A DNA stretch of 64,000 bases from JBBQZU01 sp041749535. GTDB taxonomy: Bacteria > Bacteroidota > Bacteroidia > Flavobacteriales_D > Cryomorphaceae. The stretch covers positions 62,001-126,000 of the forward strand of contig JBGTBE010000108.1 of NCBI GenBank assembly GCA_041749535.1. Direction: 5' to 3'. Of the stretch, positions 8,500 through 17,683 are shown piece after piece. The notes below the pieces were generated by a model. The model saw only the letters and a program-made list of their open reading frames with translations. It was not told the origin of the DNA and made no database searches. The translations under genes were made by a program, and so were the position numbers. Position 1 is the stretch's first letter. Each line of letters begins with the position of its first letter.

Positions 8500-9386
8500 C
8501 ACACCTTAAAGAATTGGAGTCGGAGTCAATTTACGTATTGCGTGAAGTTGCGGCCCAGTTCGAGAATCCGGTAATGTTGTTTTCCGGTGGCAAGGACTCT
8601 ATAGTGATGTTTCACCTCGCCCGAAAGGCATTTTGGCCTGCAAAGGTTCCATTTCCCTTGTTGCATGTAGACACTGGTCATAATTTTCCAGAAACAATTG
8701 AATTTAGAGATTGGCTGGTAAAGGAAACCGGTGCTCAGCTTGTTGTGGGGAGCGTTCAGCAATCAATTGACGAGGGGAAAGCAGTAGAAGAGAAAGGATT
8801 TGGCGCAAGCCGAAATGTACTACAAACAGTCACGCTGCTTGAATCTCTTGAAAAAGGGAAGTATGATGCTGCCATGGGCGGTGGGCGAAGAGATGAGGAA
8901 AAAGCAAGGGCTAAAGAACGCTTTTTCAGTCATCGCGATGAGTTTGGTCAATGGGACCCTAAAAACCAAAGGCCTGAGTTGTGGAATATGTTCAATGGCC
9001 GGAAACACATAGGAGAACATTTTAGGGTATTCCCTATTTCGAACTGGACGGAAATGGATGTATGGCAATACATTCTTCATGAGAATATTGCCATCCCTTC
9101 TATATATTTCAGTCATAAACGACAAGTGTTTGAGCGCGATGGCTCATTACTAGCCGCAACAGAAGTCATCCAGCGAAAACCGCAAGAAATGGTTTTTGAA
9201 GAAGTGGTTCGGTTTCGAACTATTGGAGATATGACTTGTACTGGAGCTGTTGTATCAAATGCGGACTCACTTGAAAAAATCATAGATGAAGTTGCATCAT
9301 CAAGAACCACTGAACGCGGCACCCGATCTGATGACAAGAGAAGCGAAGCCGCAATGGAGGATAGAAAGAAACAAGGATATTTTTAA
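8481..9386 (+). CDS. cysD: sulfate adenylyltransferase subunit 2 (catalytic, PP-loop)
   Basis: Catalytic subunit of ATP sulfurylase, which makes APS from ATP and sulfate. At 301 residues it has the usual CysD length. The PP-loop SGGKDS is at 35-40. Other family signatures are LLHVDTGHNFPET, GGRRDEEKARAKERFFS, RVFPISNWTEMDVWQYI and the C-terminal DDKRSEAAMEDRKKQGYF. It overlaps cysC by 19 bp and is followed after 24 bp by cysN, with which it forms the heterodimer. Confidence 0.97.
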   Translation: MQSYSLTHLKELESESIYVLREVAAQFENPVMLFSGGKDSIVMFHLARKAFWPAKVPFPLLHVDTGHNFPETIEFRDWLVKETGAQLVVGSVQQSIDEGKAVEEKGFGASRNVLQTVTLLESLEKGKYDAAMGGGRRDEEKARAKERFFSHRDEFGQWDPKNQRPELWNMFNGRKHIGEHFRVFPISNWTEMDVWQYILHENIAIPSIYFSHKRQVFERDGSLLAATEVIQRKPQEMVFEEVVRFRTIGDMTCTGAVVSNADSLEKIIDEVASSRTTERGTRSDDKRSEAAMEDRKKQGYF

Positions 9387-9410
9387 TCACATATTTACAA
9401 CTACAACGGA

Positions 9411-10682
9411 ATGACCAAACAGCATTCATACCTGGACATGGACCTGCTTAGATTCACAACTGCAGGAAGTGTCGATGACGGTAAATCAACACTTATTGGA
9501 AGAATGCTCTACGACAGTAAGAGTATTTTTCAGGATCAAATGGAGGCCATAGAACGCGCAAGTTCTCGCTTAGGCGGTGCAGAAGAAGTTAACCTTGCCT
9601 TGTTAACTGATGGACTCCGGGCCGAGAGGGAACAAGGAATTACCATAGATGTTGCATACCGATACTTTGCAACTCCTAAGCGCAAATTTATTGTAGCTGA
9701 TACGCCAGGACACATTCAGTACACCCGAAATATGGTAACTGGTGCATCCACAGCCAATCTGGCAATTATTCTTGTAGATGCGCGCTTAGGGATGATCGAA
9801 CAAACTTGCAGACACTCGTTCATTGCATCATTGTTGAAAATACCTCACATAGTTTTCTGCATCAACAAGATGGATCTGGTGGATTACAGTGAGGATAGGT
9901 TTGATGAAATCAAGGAGCAATTAGAAGCATTTTGTTCCAAGCTTGAGGTGAATGATATTCGGTTCATCCCTATTAGCGCGTTGAAAGGCGATAATGTGGT
10001 GAACAAGTCTACAAAAATGGACTGGTATCAGGGTGCAACATTGATGTACACTTTAGAGAATATTCATATTTCTGGAGACCACAACCATGTAGATTGCCGG
10101 TTTCCTGTGCAGTATGTTATAAGGCCTCAAACCAAAGAATTTCATGATTTCAGAGGCTACGCAGGCAGAATAGCTGGAGGAATATTCAAGAAAGGAGATG
10201 AAGTTATGCTATTACCTTCGGGTTTTACAAGCAAAATTGCTTCAATCAATACTTTCGAAGGACGTATCGATGAAGCATTCGCACCTATGAGCGTAACAAT
10301 TTGCCTAGAAGATGATTATGACCTGAGCAGAGGAGACATGATTGTGAGAACCAATAACTCTCCAGAAATCAGTCAGGACATTGAGATGATGGTCTGCTGG
10401 ATGGGCGATCAGCCTTTAGTTCCAAACGGGAAATATGCCATAAAGCACACCACCCGGGATGCGCGCTGCATCATTAAAGATATCAGATATAAAGTTGACA
10501 TCAACACCCTTCATCGGGTTGAGGATGATAAGGTGATCAAGCCAAATGATATTGCAAGAATAGCCATAAGAACTACTGTCCCGCTGTTCTTTGATCGGTA
10601 CAATAGAAACCGAATAACTGGAAGTATTATAATTATAGATGAGTCTACAAACAAAACTGTTGGTGCTGGCATGATCATCTAA
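9411..10682 (+). CDS. cysN: sulfate adenylyltransferase subunit 1 (GTPase)
   Basis: GTPase subunit that drives APS formation by CysD. The G motifs are clear: GSVDDGKST (19-27), AEREQGITID (71-80), DTPGH (97-101), NKMD (152-155) and a SAL G5 motif; an EF-Tu-like beta-barrel region follows. At 423 residues it is the short, unfused form without a C-terminal CysC domain, consistent with the separate cysC upstream. It is the last gene of the operon, and a strong hairpin terminator begins 20 bp after the stop. Confidence 0.96.
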   Translation: MTKQHSYLDMDLLRFTTAGSVDDGKSTLIGRMLYDSKSIFQDQMEAIERASSRLGGAEEVNLALLTDGLRAEREQGITIDVAYRYFATPKRKFIVADTPGHIQYTRNMVTGASTANLAIILVDARLGMIEQTCRHSFIASLLKIPHIVFCINKMDLVDYSEDRFDEIKEQLEAFCSKLEVNDIRFIPISALKGDNVVNKSTKMDWYQGATLMYTLENIHISGDHNHVDCRFPVQYVIRPQTKEFHDFRGYAGRIAGGIFKKGDEVMLLPSGFTSKIASINTFEGRIDEAFAPMSVTICLEDDYDLSRGDMIVRTNNSPEISQDIEMMVCWMGDQPLVPNGKYAIKHTTRDARCIIKDIRYKVDINTLHRVEDDKVIKPNDIARIAIRTTVPLFFDRYNRNRITGSIIIIDESTNKTVGAGMII

Positions 10683-10702
10683 ATAATTGCTTCGTGAAAT
10701 TA

Positions 10703-10740
10703 AAAAGGGGCTGTCTCATAGTATTGAGACAGCCCCTTTT
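10703..10740. terminator. bidirectional intrinsic terminator
   Basis: Perfect 16-bp inverted repeat (10703-10718 with 10725-10740) around a 6-nt loop. The stem core is GGGGCTGTCTCA and its outer end is A4/T4. It lies between the convergent cysN and the small lipoprotein gene and can serve both. Confidence 0.9.
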
Positions 10741-10757
10741 AATTCAATAAGAACAAA

Positions 10758-10970
10758 TTACTTTACTTCTTCTACAGTTTCCTCAATGCCAGTAGCAAGA
10801 GTATCAACTGTTTCTTCTACAGCTTCAGTAGCTTCATCCATTTCATTCATTAGCTCATCAGTCATTTCCTGAGCTTCTTCCTTGGCATCTTCAACTTTAC
10901 TTGTGCTACCGCCGCAAGAAGCGATAAGCATAGCACAAATAGCAAACATTGCTACAATCGACTTTTTCAT
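10758..10970 (-). CDS. small acidic lipoprotein
   Basis: A 70-residue protein with a lipoprotein signal peptide and lipobox IASC (Cys19). The mature part is almost entirely Glu/Asp/Ala/Thr/Met-rich and amphipathic, with heptad-like spacing (for example DELMNEMDEATEAVEETVD), which suggests a small helical or coiled-coil envelope lipoprotein of Lpp-like size. No family was recognised. It is monocistronic, with the bidirectional hairpin at 10703-10740 just past its stop. A weak -7-like TACCTTCG lies on the minus strand near 11000. Confidence 0.75.
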   Translation of the reverse strand: MKKSIVAMFAICAMLIASCGGSTSKVEDAKEEAQEMTDELMNEMDEATEAVEETVDTLATGIEETVEEVK

Positions 10971-11045
10971 AGTGCTTTATGTTAGTTTCAAAACAGGGCG
11001 CGAAGGTAATCACTTTTGCGACACTTGATTTATTTTTATGAAAAT

Positions 11046-12893
11046 TTATTCTACCGTAACTGATTTCGCCAAGTTCCTCGGTTGGTCCACGTTACATTCT
11101 CTCATTACTGCTATGTGATAACTCAAAAGCTGGAGTGGTATCACCGTAAGGAGTGGCATCAGGCATTCGTCTGCATCAGGAATCTCAATAATATGATCCG
11201 CCATTTTCTTAATCTGCTCTTCCCCTTCAGTGACAATGGCAATTATTTGTCCACTGCGGGCTTTTACTTCTTGAATATTGCTTACAATCTTCTCATATGC
11301 TCCTGCCCTTGGTGCAATAACGAATACTGGCATCTCATGGTCAATAAGTGCAATTGGTCCATGTTTCATTTCTGCGGCAGGATAACCCTCTGCATGTATG
11401 TAGGATATTTCCTTAAGCTTTAAGGCACCTTCAAGCGCAACCGGGAAATTGTAACCCCTTCCAAGGTACAGCGCGTTGGGGACATCCTTATATATAGCAC
11501 ATATGCTCTTAATCAAATCATTCTGCCCTAGAACTCGTTCTACCTTTCCCGGAATTGCATCAAGTTCTATGAGCAATCTATGGTAGCGGCTGTTTGTAAT
11601 AGAGCCTTTCTGATGGGCAACATGCAATGCCATTAGCGTGAGTACAGTGACTTGTGCTGTAAAAGCCTTTGTACTGGCTACCCCAATTTCCGGTCCAGCA
11701 TGGGTATATGAACCGGCATGCGTGGCCCTAGGAATCGATGATCCAATTACGTTGCATATTCCGATAATTGTAGCGCCTTTCGACTTTGCCAGTTCTATAG
11801 CTGCCAAGGTGTCGGCTGTCTCGCCTGACTGAGAAATGGCTATAACAACATCGTCTTCATAAATTATAGGGTTCCTATAACGAAATTCTGAAGCATACTC
11901 TACTTCAACAGGAATTCTTGCTAAGTCTTCAAAGAGATATTCTCCTACCAAACCAGCGTGCCAGCTTGTGCCGCATCCAAGAATTATGATCCGCTTGGCA
12001 TTCACAAATTTCTGCATGTAATCGCGAATACCGCCAAGCTCAACCAATCCATCGCTCACGCGCAGCCTTCCTCGCATACTATCACGGATAGAGCGCGGCT
12101 GTTCGTAAATTTCCTTGAGCATAAAATGATCGTAACCACCTTTCTCAAGTGCCTCAAGCTTCAGTTCTAACTCCTGAACGTAAGGAGTTTTTTGCTGATT
12201 CTTAATGTTCATCAGCTTAAATCCCTGCTCAAGTCCTACGATCGCTATTTCTTCATCATCCAGGTATACAACATTCTTAGTATACTCTACTATTGGTGTA
12301 GCATCAGATGCGATGAAGAATTCGTTCTTTTCTCCTATTCCTATCACCATTGGGCTGCCTTTCTTAGCTGCAATAAGATGATAAGGGTCATCCTTATCAA
12401 GGATTACGATTGCATACGCTCCAATTACTTCATTGAGTGCAATGCGCACCGCTTCAAGGGTTGAAACCTTCTCATTGCGCTTGATGTCGTCTATGAGATG
12501 CACCAGAACTTCAGTATCCGTATCGCTCCTAAATTGATGACCGCGTTGGAGTAATTCTTCCTTCAATGAGCCGTAATTCTCAATGATTCCGTTGTGTATC
12601 ATTACCATGTTACCAGAATCAGAACTATGAGGATGGGCATTTATATCATTGGGTGGACCATGGGTTGCCCATCTCGTGTGGCCTATACCAATATGGCTTT
12701 CGAGACCTCCGCCTTTGGCAACGATGCTTTCAAGATTTGCCACCTTTCCCTGGCATTTCTTGACGATGATTTCACCATCTTTGATCACGGCTATTCCAGC
12801 GCTATCATAGCCTCTATATTCTAATCGCTTTAGACCGTTTATAAGAATTGGGTAAACGTCCCTTTGACCAATATAACCAACGATTCCACACAT
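11046..12893 (-). CDS. glmS: glutamine-fructose-6-phosphate aminotransferase (isomerizing)
   Basis: Makes glucosamine-6-phosphate from fructose-6-phosphate and glutamine, the first step to UDP-GlcNAc for peptidoglycan, lipid A and polysaccharides. The 615 residues have the class II glutaminase domain with the nucleophile Cys2 (MCGIVGYIGQR), RWATHG and HNGIIENY, then two SIS sugar-isomerase domains (CGTSWHAGL, SQSGETADT) and the C-terminal NLAKSVTVE typical of GlmS. It lies 6 bp downstream of the DUF4270 gene in the same direction and is the last gene of that unit. Confidence 0.97.
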   Translation of the reverse strand: MCGIVGYIGQRDVYPILINGLKRLEYRGYDSAGIAVIKDGEIIVKKCQGKVANLESIVAKGGGLESHIGIGHTRWATHGPPNDINAHPHSSDSGNMVMIHNGIIENYGSLKEELLQRGHQFRSDTDTEVLVHLIDDIKRNEKVSTLEAVRIALNEVIGAYAIVILDKDDPYHLIAAKKGSPMVIGIGEKNEFFIASDATPIVEYTKNVVYLDDEEIAIVGLEQGFKLMNIKNQQKTPYVQELELKLEALEKGGYDHFMLKEIYEQPRSIRDSMRGRLRVSDGLVELGGIRDYMQKFVNAKRIIILGCGTSWHAGLVGEYLFEDLARIPVEVEYASEFRYRNPIIYEDDVVIAISQSGETADTLAAIELAKSKGATIIGICNVIGSSIPRATHAGSYTHAGPEIGVASTKAFTAQVTVLTLMALHVAHQKGSITNSRYHRLLIELDAIPGKVERVLGQNDLIKSICAIYKDVPNALYLGRGYNFPVALEGALKLKEISYIHAEGYPAAEMKHGPIALIDHEMPVFVIAPRAGAYEKIVSNIQEVKARSGQIIAIVTEGEEQIKKMADHIIEIPDADECLMPLLTVIPLQLLSYHIAVMRECNVDQPRNLAKSVTVE

Positions 12894-12899
12894 AGGATA

Positions 12900-14291
12900 T
12901 CAGAATTCGGTAAATGTGATTGCCAATTTAAGGTTCTTATCGGGACTTAATGGATCGGGATACTCCGGGCCATTTAATAGAACCCGATTGGCCGAAAAAG
13001 CCGCTCTACTCGTTACTATTTCCAACCCATACAACTCCTTCTCCCCAAGCAGTACCTGCTGTAAAAACCTGGAAATCTTGAATCGATACGCATTCTTATC
13101 AGCATCGTAAATTCCGTCCACAAACGCCGATCCATCCAGCTGATCATCAATCAGGAATGCATTGCCATCAACATCAAGGCCCAGTACAAAAAGACCTTCA
13201 GGAGGTGCATAATTCTTTGTTGAACCCTCTCGCAAAGGAAGGTAGAGGGCCGCTTGGTTAATAGATATTCCCTCAATGCTGCGTAAGTCATTGAAATGAG
13301 GAAAATCAATGCGGATTTTAGTCCCTCCCATTGCCTGAATATAAAGATCATTCAATCCTGGGGCATCTTCACCTTCTACAACCTGCTGGTAGAGCGCTGC
13401 TTCAGCGAGTGTGCGATCATGGTCAAATGTATTGTACTTGCCTGTGTTTCCCCTCATTTCAAAAGCATAGCTAACCGTGTCCTCAGTAAGGGTGTTGCGG
13501 TAATACATAGTAATTTTGCTTCTGTCATTGAAGGTGTCGAAATAAATGATCCCGGAATTGTGGGTATCGAACTGGGTTTCGTCCACTGTTACATAAATGC
13601 CTTTTAGCAAGGAAATAAATTCCGTTGCAGTTAGTTCTTGTCCAGGATCGAGGTTAAAGAAGCGATCAGAAAATGAATTTTTAAGTCTGATTCTGATCTC
13701 AGGGCCAATTTTAACCCCGCCAACAATTACTGAATCAGCCGGAGCTGGGATCACCAGATTATTTCCTGGTACTATCAGATCTTCTGGAATATAGCGAGGT
13801 TTCTTGGTATGGAAATAGGATGAATCTGCGGCCAGACTATCCGTGGTTTCAAACAATTGTATGAATTGAGCACCCAGACCTCCGTAATTTGCTGAATTCG
13901 TATTAAAAGCCTCTGTGTAATTGTATGCAAGGGTGAGCACAACCGAATCTACTTGAATGTCGTTGACGCTAGAACCGATCGGGACAAAAACAGGACCACT
14001 GCTGGACAAACGAAGTTCTGTGACGTGGCCAGCCTTCACAAATCCGAATGCAGGATCAATATATGCTCCCAAAAGAGCAGGAGTCACCTTGTCAGAGCGT
14101 ATAGAGTCTTCTGGCAGCGTAAAAGCTATTACCGTAAATGTGTCCACAGTACCTACCCCAAGAATGCTCTCCTCAGGTTGAAGATCCAAACCAAGATCTC
14201 TCTCAGGTTTTTCACAAGCTACAAATGTGCAGGTGAGCGATAAAAAAAAGAGAGCGGCCCAGTTGCTCGGCCGCTTCTGTGATAGCATCAT
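12900..14291 (-). CDS. DUF4270-type outer-membrane-associated lipoprotein
   Basis: A 463-residue lipoprotein resembling the DUF4270 family of Bacteroidota, whose function is unknown. The frame is open to 14438, but I place the start at the tandem ATGs at 14291/14288. From there a short basic N-terminus leads into a hydrophobic segment and lipobox FVAC, then CEKPERDLGLDLQPEE, and the extra 49 codons would overlap the upstream gene by 134 bp. The mature part is beta-rich (repeated VTLAY, AALYLPL patterns). The order starch synthase-DUF4270-glmS is one I recall as recurrent in this phylum, suggesting an envelope-glycan link, but that is inference. Confidence 0.8.
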   Translation of the reverse strand: MMLSQKRPSNWAALFFLSLTCTFVACEKPERDLGLDLQPEESILGVGTVDTFTVIAFTLPEDSIRSDKVTPALLGAYIDPAFGFVKAGHVTELRLSSSGPVFVPIGSSVNDIQVDSVVLTLAYNYTEAFNTNSANYGGLGAQFIQLFETTDSLAADSSYFHTKKPRYIPEDLIVPGNNLVIPAPADSVIVGGVKIGPEIRIRLKNSFSDRFFNLDPGQELTATEFISLLKGIYVTVDETQFDTHNSGIIYFDTFNDRSKITMYYRNTLTEDTVSYAFEMRGNTGKYNTFDHDRTLAEAALYQQVVEGEDAPGLNDLYIQAMGGTKIRIDFPHFNDLRSIEGISINQAALYLPLREGSTKNYAPPEGLFVLGLDVDGNAFLIDDQLDGSAFVDGIYDADKNAYRFKISRFLQQVLLGEKELYGLEIVTSRAAFSANRVLLNGPEYPDPLSPDKNLKLAITFTEF

Positions 14292-14304
14292 ACGCGCCAC
14301 AGAT

Positions 14305-15132
14305 TTATTCTGCAAGGACAGAGTTTTCTTCAAGAATTGCATCGTAAAAGTCACTATAGGACTTAACGCAAGTATCTGGCTCGCAGTATGGCAATGTAGC
14401 AAGACCTGATTTTTCGATAACATCCGTGATTTCTGCACTTAATTCCTTACTTCCGTGAACTACCCCATCTGAAAAAGAAAGAGCTAACTTATACAAATCC
14501 GCAACTGACGGCGACTTCAACGGCCCAAGATCGCTTTCAAGGATGCCATCTAATTTTAGCTTGTGTGCCAATTTTGAATCGAGGGAACCGGTTTGTTCAG
14601 GCATATAGGCGGAGAACACAACTTTGGTATCCGCGAAGTGCGGATCCTCATTGTAAAGCTTTTTCACATAAAGTGGAAGGAGGGCTGTAAACCAACCATG
14701 GCAATGAATAATATCAGGAGCCCAGCCCAATTTTCTCACAGTTTCTAAGACCCCACGACAGAAAAACATTGAGCGCTCATCATTATCGCTAAAGTGTTTC
14801 CCATTCTTATCGCTCAAAACTGCTTTGCGCTGAAAATAGTCTTCATTATCGATGAAGTATACTTGCATTCTAGCAGTAGGAATAGACGCTACCTTAATAA
14901 TGAGTGGATGATCGGTATCATTCACAACCAAGTTCATACCCGACAGACGAATAACTTCGTGAAGTTGATGGCGACGTTCGTTGATTGCACCATATCTCGG
15001 CATAAATACACGAATCTCTTTGCCTTTTTCGTGGATGCCCTGAGGAAGGTTTCTTGATATTTCTGATATTTCGTTTTTTGGAAGGAAAGGAGTAATCTCC
15101 TGTGATACATAAAGAACCTTGGTCTTCTTCAT
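14305..15132 (-). CDS. single-domain glycogen/starch synthase-like protein (GT5 catalytic domain only)
   Basis: The 275 residues correspond to the N-terminal Rossmann half of glycogen/starch synthase: KVLYVSQEITPFLPKNEISE at 5-24, RVFMPRYG, DNEDYFQRK, and DIIHCHGWFTALLPLY near 140. The C-terminal GT-B half, which normally completes the ADP-glucose site in the roughly 480-aa enzymes, is absent. The KTGGL motif is degenerate (KNEIS). The frame is intact and ends cleanly before DUF4270, so this looks like a stable short form rather than a pseudogene. Real glucosyltransferase activity is doubtful; a regulatory or altered-substrate role is possible. It is divergent from panC. Confidence 0.75.
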   Translation of the reverse strand: MKKTKVLYVSQEITPFLPKNEISEISRNLPQGIHEKGKEIRVFMPRYGAINERRHQLHEVIRLSGMNLVVNDTDHPLIIKVASIPTARMQVYFIDNEDYFQRKAVLSDKNGKHFSDNDERSMFFCRGVLETVRKLGWAPDIIHCHGWFTALLPLYVKKLYNEDPHFADTKVVFSAYMPEQTGSLDSKLAHKLKLDGILESDLGPLKSPSVADLYKLALSFSDGVVHGSKELSAEITDVIEKSGLATLPYCEPDTCVKSYSDFYDAILEENSVLAE

Positions 15133-15204
15133 AAAAGAGCTTTGGTGTGTCTGAATTAGTGTACAAAATTAAAGATTTTTTCCCGGTTTATCAAGCTTAT
15201 CAAT

Positions 15205-15212
15205 TAGCTTTG
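15205..15212 (+). promoter_or_regulatory. putative -7 box (TAGCTTTG) upstream of panC
   Basis: Matches TAnnTTTG and ends 52 nt before the panC ATG, in the 132-bp divergent region with the starch-synthase-like gene. Single-element evidence only. Confidence 0.35.
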
Positions 15213-15233
15213 GCCACTTTGCTCTTGCAGATG

Positions 15234-15241
15234 CAAAAGTA
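15234..15241 (-). promoter_or_regulatory. putative -7 box (TACTTTTG) for the starch synthase-DUF4270-glmS unit
   Basis: On the minus strand TACTTTTG matches TAnnTTTG. It would give a leader of about 95 nt for the gene starting at 15132, in the same divergent region as the panC box. Confidence 0.4.
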
Positions 15242-15264
15242 CAATATAATTGTAAGTCTCTGAA

Positions 15265-16104
15265 ATGCAAGTATATAAATCGATCGGGGAGCTAATAAAA
15301 GCACTGGCTTCGGGGCCACAAAATCAGTCCATCGGTTTGGTTCCTACTATGGGCGCTCTTCATGCCGGACATCTCAGTCTTGTTGAGCAATCTAAAGCAC
15401 AAAATCAATTAACCATCTGTTCGGTATTCGTGAATCCCACGCAATTCAATGATCCTAAAGACTTTGATAGATATCCCCGAACCATTGATACAGATTCAGA
15501 ATTGCTTGCCGATGCAGCCTGTGACATATTATTTGCACCACTAACGAAGGAAATATATCCTGTTCCTGATGCCCGAATTTATGATCTGGGTGACATTACA
15601 ACCAGACTGGAAGGTGCGTTCAGGCCGGGTCATTTTAATGGCGTGGCTTCTGTTGTAAGTCGTCTCTTTAATATTGTCAATCCAACTCGAGCATATTTTG
15701 GCCTTAAAGACTTCCAGCAGTATCTTGTGATCAAAGCCCTTGTAGAAAAATTTAATCTTAATGTCCAGGTTGTTGGATGTGATATCGTAAGGGAAAATAA
15801 TGGGCTTGCCATGAGTTCCAGAAATGTTCTTTTAAATCCTGAAGACCGGATTGTTGCCGCTGAGTTGTTTAAGGCGCTCACCAAAATAAAAATAGCATAT
15901 GGAAAAGTGCGTTTAGATCAGCTTTCTGCAATCGGAAAAGCACATTTGGACATGTTTCCAACCATTACAACGGAATACCTTGAAGTAGTGACTTCATCGA
16001 ATCTCGCACCCATCAAAGATTCTGTATCCACCGAACCTTTGCGTGCACTTGTGGCGGTGAAAATTGGCGGAGTTAGGCTTATCGACAATCTGGAGATTGT
16101 TTAA
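15265..16104 (+). CDS. panC: pantothenate synthetase
   Basis: Condenses pantoate and beta-alanine with ATP to form pantothenate (coenzyme A pathway). At 279 residues it has the full family length. It shows VPTMGALHAGHLSLV with the nucleotide-binding HAGH at 33-36, NPTQF, FRPGHFNGVASVVSRLFN, YFGLKDFQQY and the MSSRN motif near residue 185. In related genomes panD often follows; here the next gene begins after 66 bp and is a membrane protein, so panD is not in this cluster. Confidence 0.97.
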   Translation: MQVYKSIGELIKALASGPQNQSIGLVPTMGALHAGHLSLVEQSKAQNQLTICSVFVNPTQFNDPKDFDRYPRTIDTDSELLADAACDILFAPLTKEIYPVPDARIYDLGDITTRLEGAFRPGHFNGVASVVSRLFNIVNPTRAYFGLKDFQQYLVIKALVEKFNLNVQVVGCDIVRENNGLAMSSRNVLLNPEDRIVAAELFKALTKIKIAYGKVRLDQLSAIGKAHLDMFPTITTEYLEVVTSSNLAPIKDSVSTEPLRALVAVKIGGVRLIDNLEIV

Positions 16105-16170
16105 CATGTTATTCCGCCAGGGTTGCCCTAAAATGGATCATGTTTATATTTAACCCAATATTTATACTTT

Positions 16171-17187
16171 TTGAAAAATCGCTTAATCCAGATCTTCAAA
16201 ATTGCCCTTCCAGTAGGGCTTGGTGTCTATCTTGTAGTGCATATATATTCTCAACTTGACCAATCTCAGCGCACAGCACTATTCGAATCCTTCAGGGGTG
16301 CCAACTACTTTTGGGTAGCCCTGTCATTTTGCCTCGGATTGCTAAGCCATTACATCAGAGGATTTCGGTGGGGTTATCAGCTCGAGGCCATGGGCTATGA
16401 ATCGAAAGTTTCAATAAATTTTATGGCTGTAATGAGCGGCTACCTTGTAAATATGATACTTCCAAGGGTTGGAGAAGTATCCAGGGCCATGATTGTCCAA
16501 CGCCATCATAGAATCCCATTTCATAAAGGGTTTGGTTCCATAATGGCCGAAAGGGCCTTGGATTTTATAATCTTACTCGTCATATGTGCGGTAACAGTCA
16601 CCATTCAATACAATGCATTGAAAAAATATGCAGATGCATTACAAGACACTGTGCTGTCGGGCTTGGCGTCACCTTTAGTATGGCTGGCTCTACTCTTGGT
16701 GTTCATTGCAGCCTTGTGGCTAATCTGGTGGCTTAAAAAGATGCGTTCTCAGCTAATACCTGGCAAAATATTCACATTTATTGAAGGATTACTTGTAGGT
16801 TTACGAAGTGTATTCAGGATGAAAAAGCGGGGCATGTACCTCATTTCCACCCTCTCCATATGGTTGCTTTACATAGCAATGTTTTGGTGTTGTTTTTTTG
16901 CTCTTGAGGAAACTAAACATCTTGGTGCTGATGCCGTTTTTGCCGGATTCGTAATAGGGAGTTTTGCAATAGTGCTCATTCCTGGAGGAATAGGTGCCTT
17001 TCCAGTGGGGATTATGGAGGTGCTGGTCCTATACGGTATTGCACAAGAAACTGGTTTTGCACTAGGGTGGATATTATGGTTTTCGCAAACCACAATGATT
17101 GTAGTGGTAGGGGGGCTCTGCATGCTGCTCTTGCCAATTTTTCAAAATAAAAAATCTCAGAATGATGTCGCTACTAGAATCAATTAA
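16171..17187 (+). CDS. UPF0104/lysylphosphatidylglycerol-synthase-type membrane protein (flippase domain only)
   Basis: A 338-residue protein with about eight membrane segments, like the flippase half of MprF and the UPF0104 family. Typical marks are FRGANYFWVALSFCLGLLSHYIRGFRW near 44, NMILPRVGEVSRA near 95, AERALDFIIL, and GGIGAFPVGIMEVLVLYG near 285. The cytosolic lysyl-transferase domain of MprF is absent, so lysinylation is not expected; lipid transport across the membrane is a possible role. The start is a TTG at 16171, since no ATG is suitably placed. It overlaps the next gene by 26 bp. Confidence 0.82.
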   Translation: MKNRLIQIFKIALPVGLGVYLVVHIYSQLDQSQRTALFESFRGANYFWVALSFCLGLLSHYIRGFRWGYQLEAMGYESKVSINFMAVMSGYLVNMILPRVGEVSRAMIVQRHHRIPFHKGFGSIMAERALDFIILLVICAVTVTIQYNALKKYADALQDTVLSGLASPLVWLALLLVFIAALWLIWWLKKMRSQLIPGKIFTFIEGLLVGLRSVFRMKKRGMYLISTLSIWLLYIAMFWCCFFALEETKHLGADAVFAGFVIGSFAIVLIPGGIGAFPVGIMEVLVLYGIAQETGFALGWILWFSQTTMIVVVGGLCMLLLPIFQNKKSQNDVATRIN

Positions 17188-17683
17188 TCGTAAAATTCGG
17201 CCTATCGAAACCGCTCACTACATGGTAGCCGCCTGGCGTGTGAAAGGAGCAAAAGTCGTATTCACCAATGGTGTGTTTGACGTACTTCACAAAGGCCATA
17301 TCACACTTCTCACGGAGGCTGCGGCACAAGGCAATAAACTAATTGTGGGAATAAACAGTGACCGTTCTGTTCATAGCCTTGGCAAGGGACCTGAAAGGCC
17401 CTTGAACGCCGAAAATGACAGGGCTTTTATCTTGGCTGCCCTTGAAATGGTGGACGCTGTGATCATTTTTGATGATCCTACACCCTATGGCATTATCAAA
17501 ATATTGGCTCCTGATGTGGTTGTTAAAGGAGGAGATTATGACCCTTCTATAACTGACCCTTCAAACCCAAAGTATATTGTAGGTTCCGATTTGCAGTTGG
17601 CCTCGGGTAAATCGGTCGTTGCCATTGACCTGGTAGAAGGATACTCTACTACTTCGCTTGTGAAGAAATTATCAAATGGCTAA
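17162..17683 (+). CDS. rfaE2: D-glycero-beta-D-manno-heptose 1-phosphate adenylyltransferase
   Basis: A 173-residue nucleotidyltransferase with FTNGVFDVLHKGHITLL (HKGH at 43-46, the nucleotide-binding HxGH) and GINSDRSV, followed by KGPERPL and the VVKGGDY(D) region typical of the HldE adenylyltransferase domain. It is free-standing, without the kinase domain present in enterobacterial HldE. By family it makes ADP-heptose precursor for lipopolysaccharide cores. It overlaps the upstream membrane protein by 26 bp and radA by 8 bp, so the three genes are translationally linked. Confidence 0.9.
   Translation: MMSLLESINRKIRPIETAHYMVAAWRVKGAKVVFTNGVFDVLHKGHITLLTEAAAQGNKLIVGINSDRSVHSLGKGPERPLNAENDRAFILAALEMVDAVIIFDDPTPYGIIKILAPDVVVKGGDYDPSITDPSNPKYIVGSDLQLASGKSVVAIDLVEGYSTTSLVKKLSNG

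Noticed and set aside
14305..14438. Longer DUF4270 start overlapping the starch synthase
   Set aside because: The extra 49 residues lie in another frame of the upstream gene and lack the lipoprotein signal, which begins at 14291.
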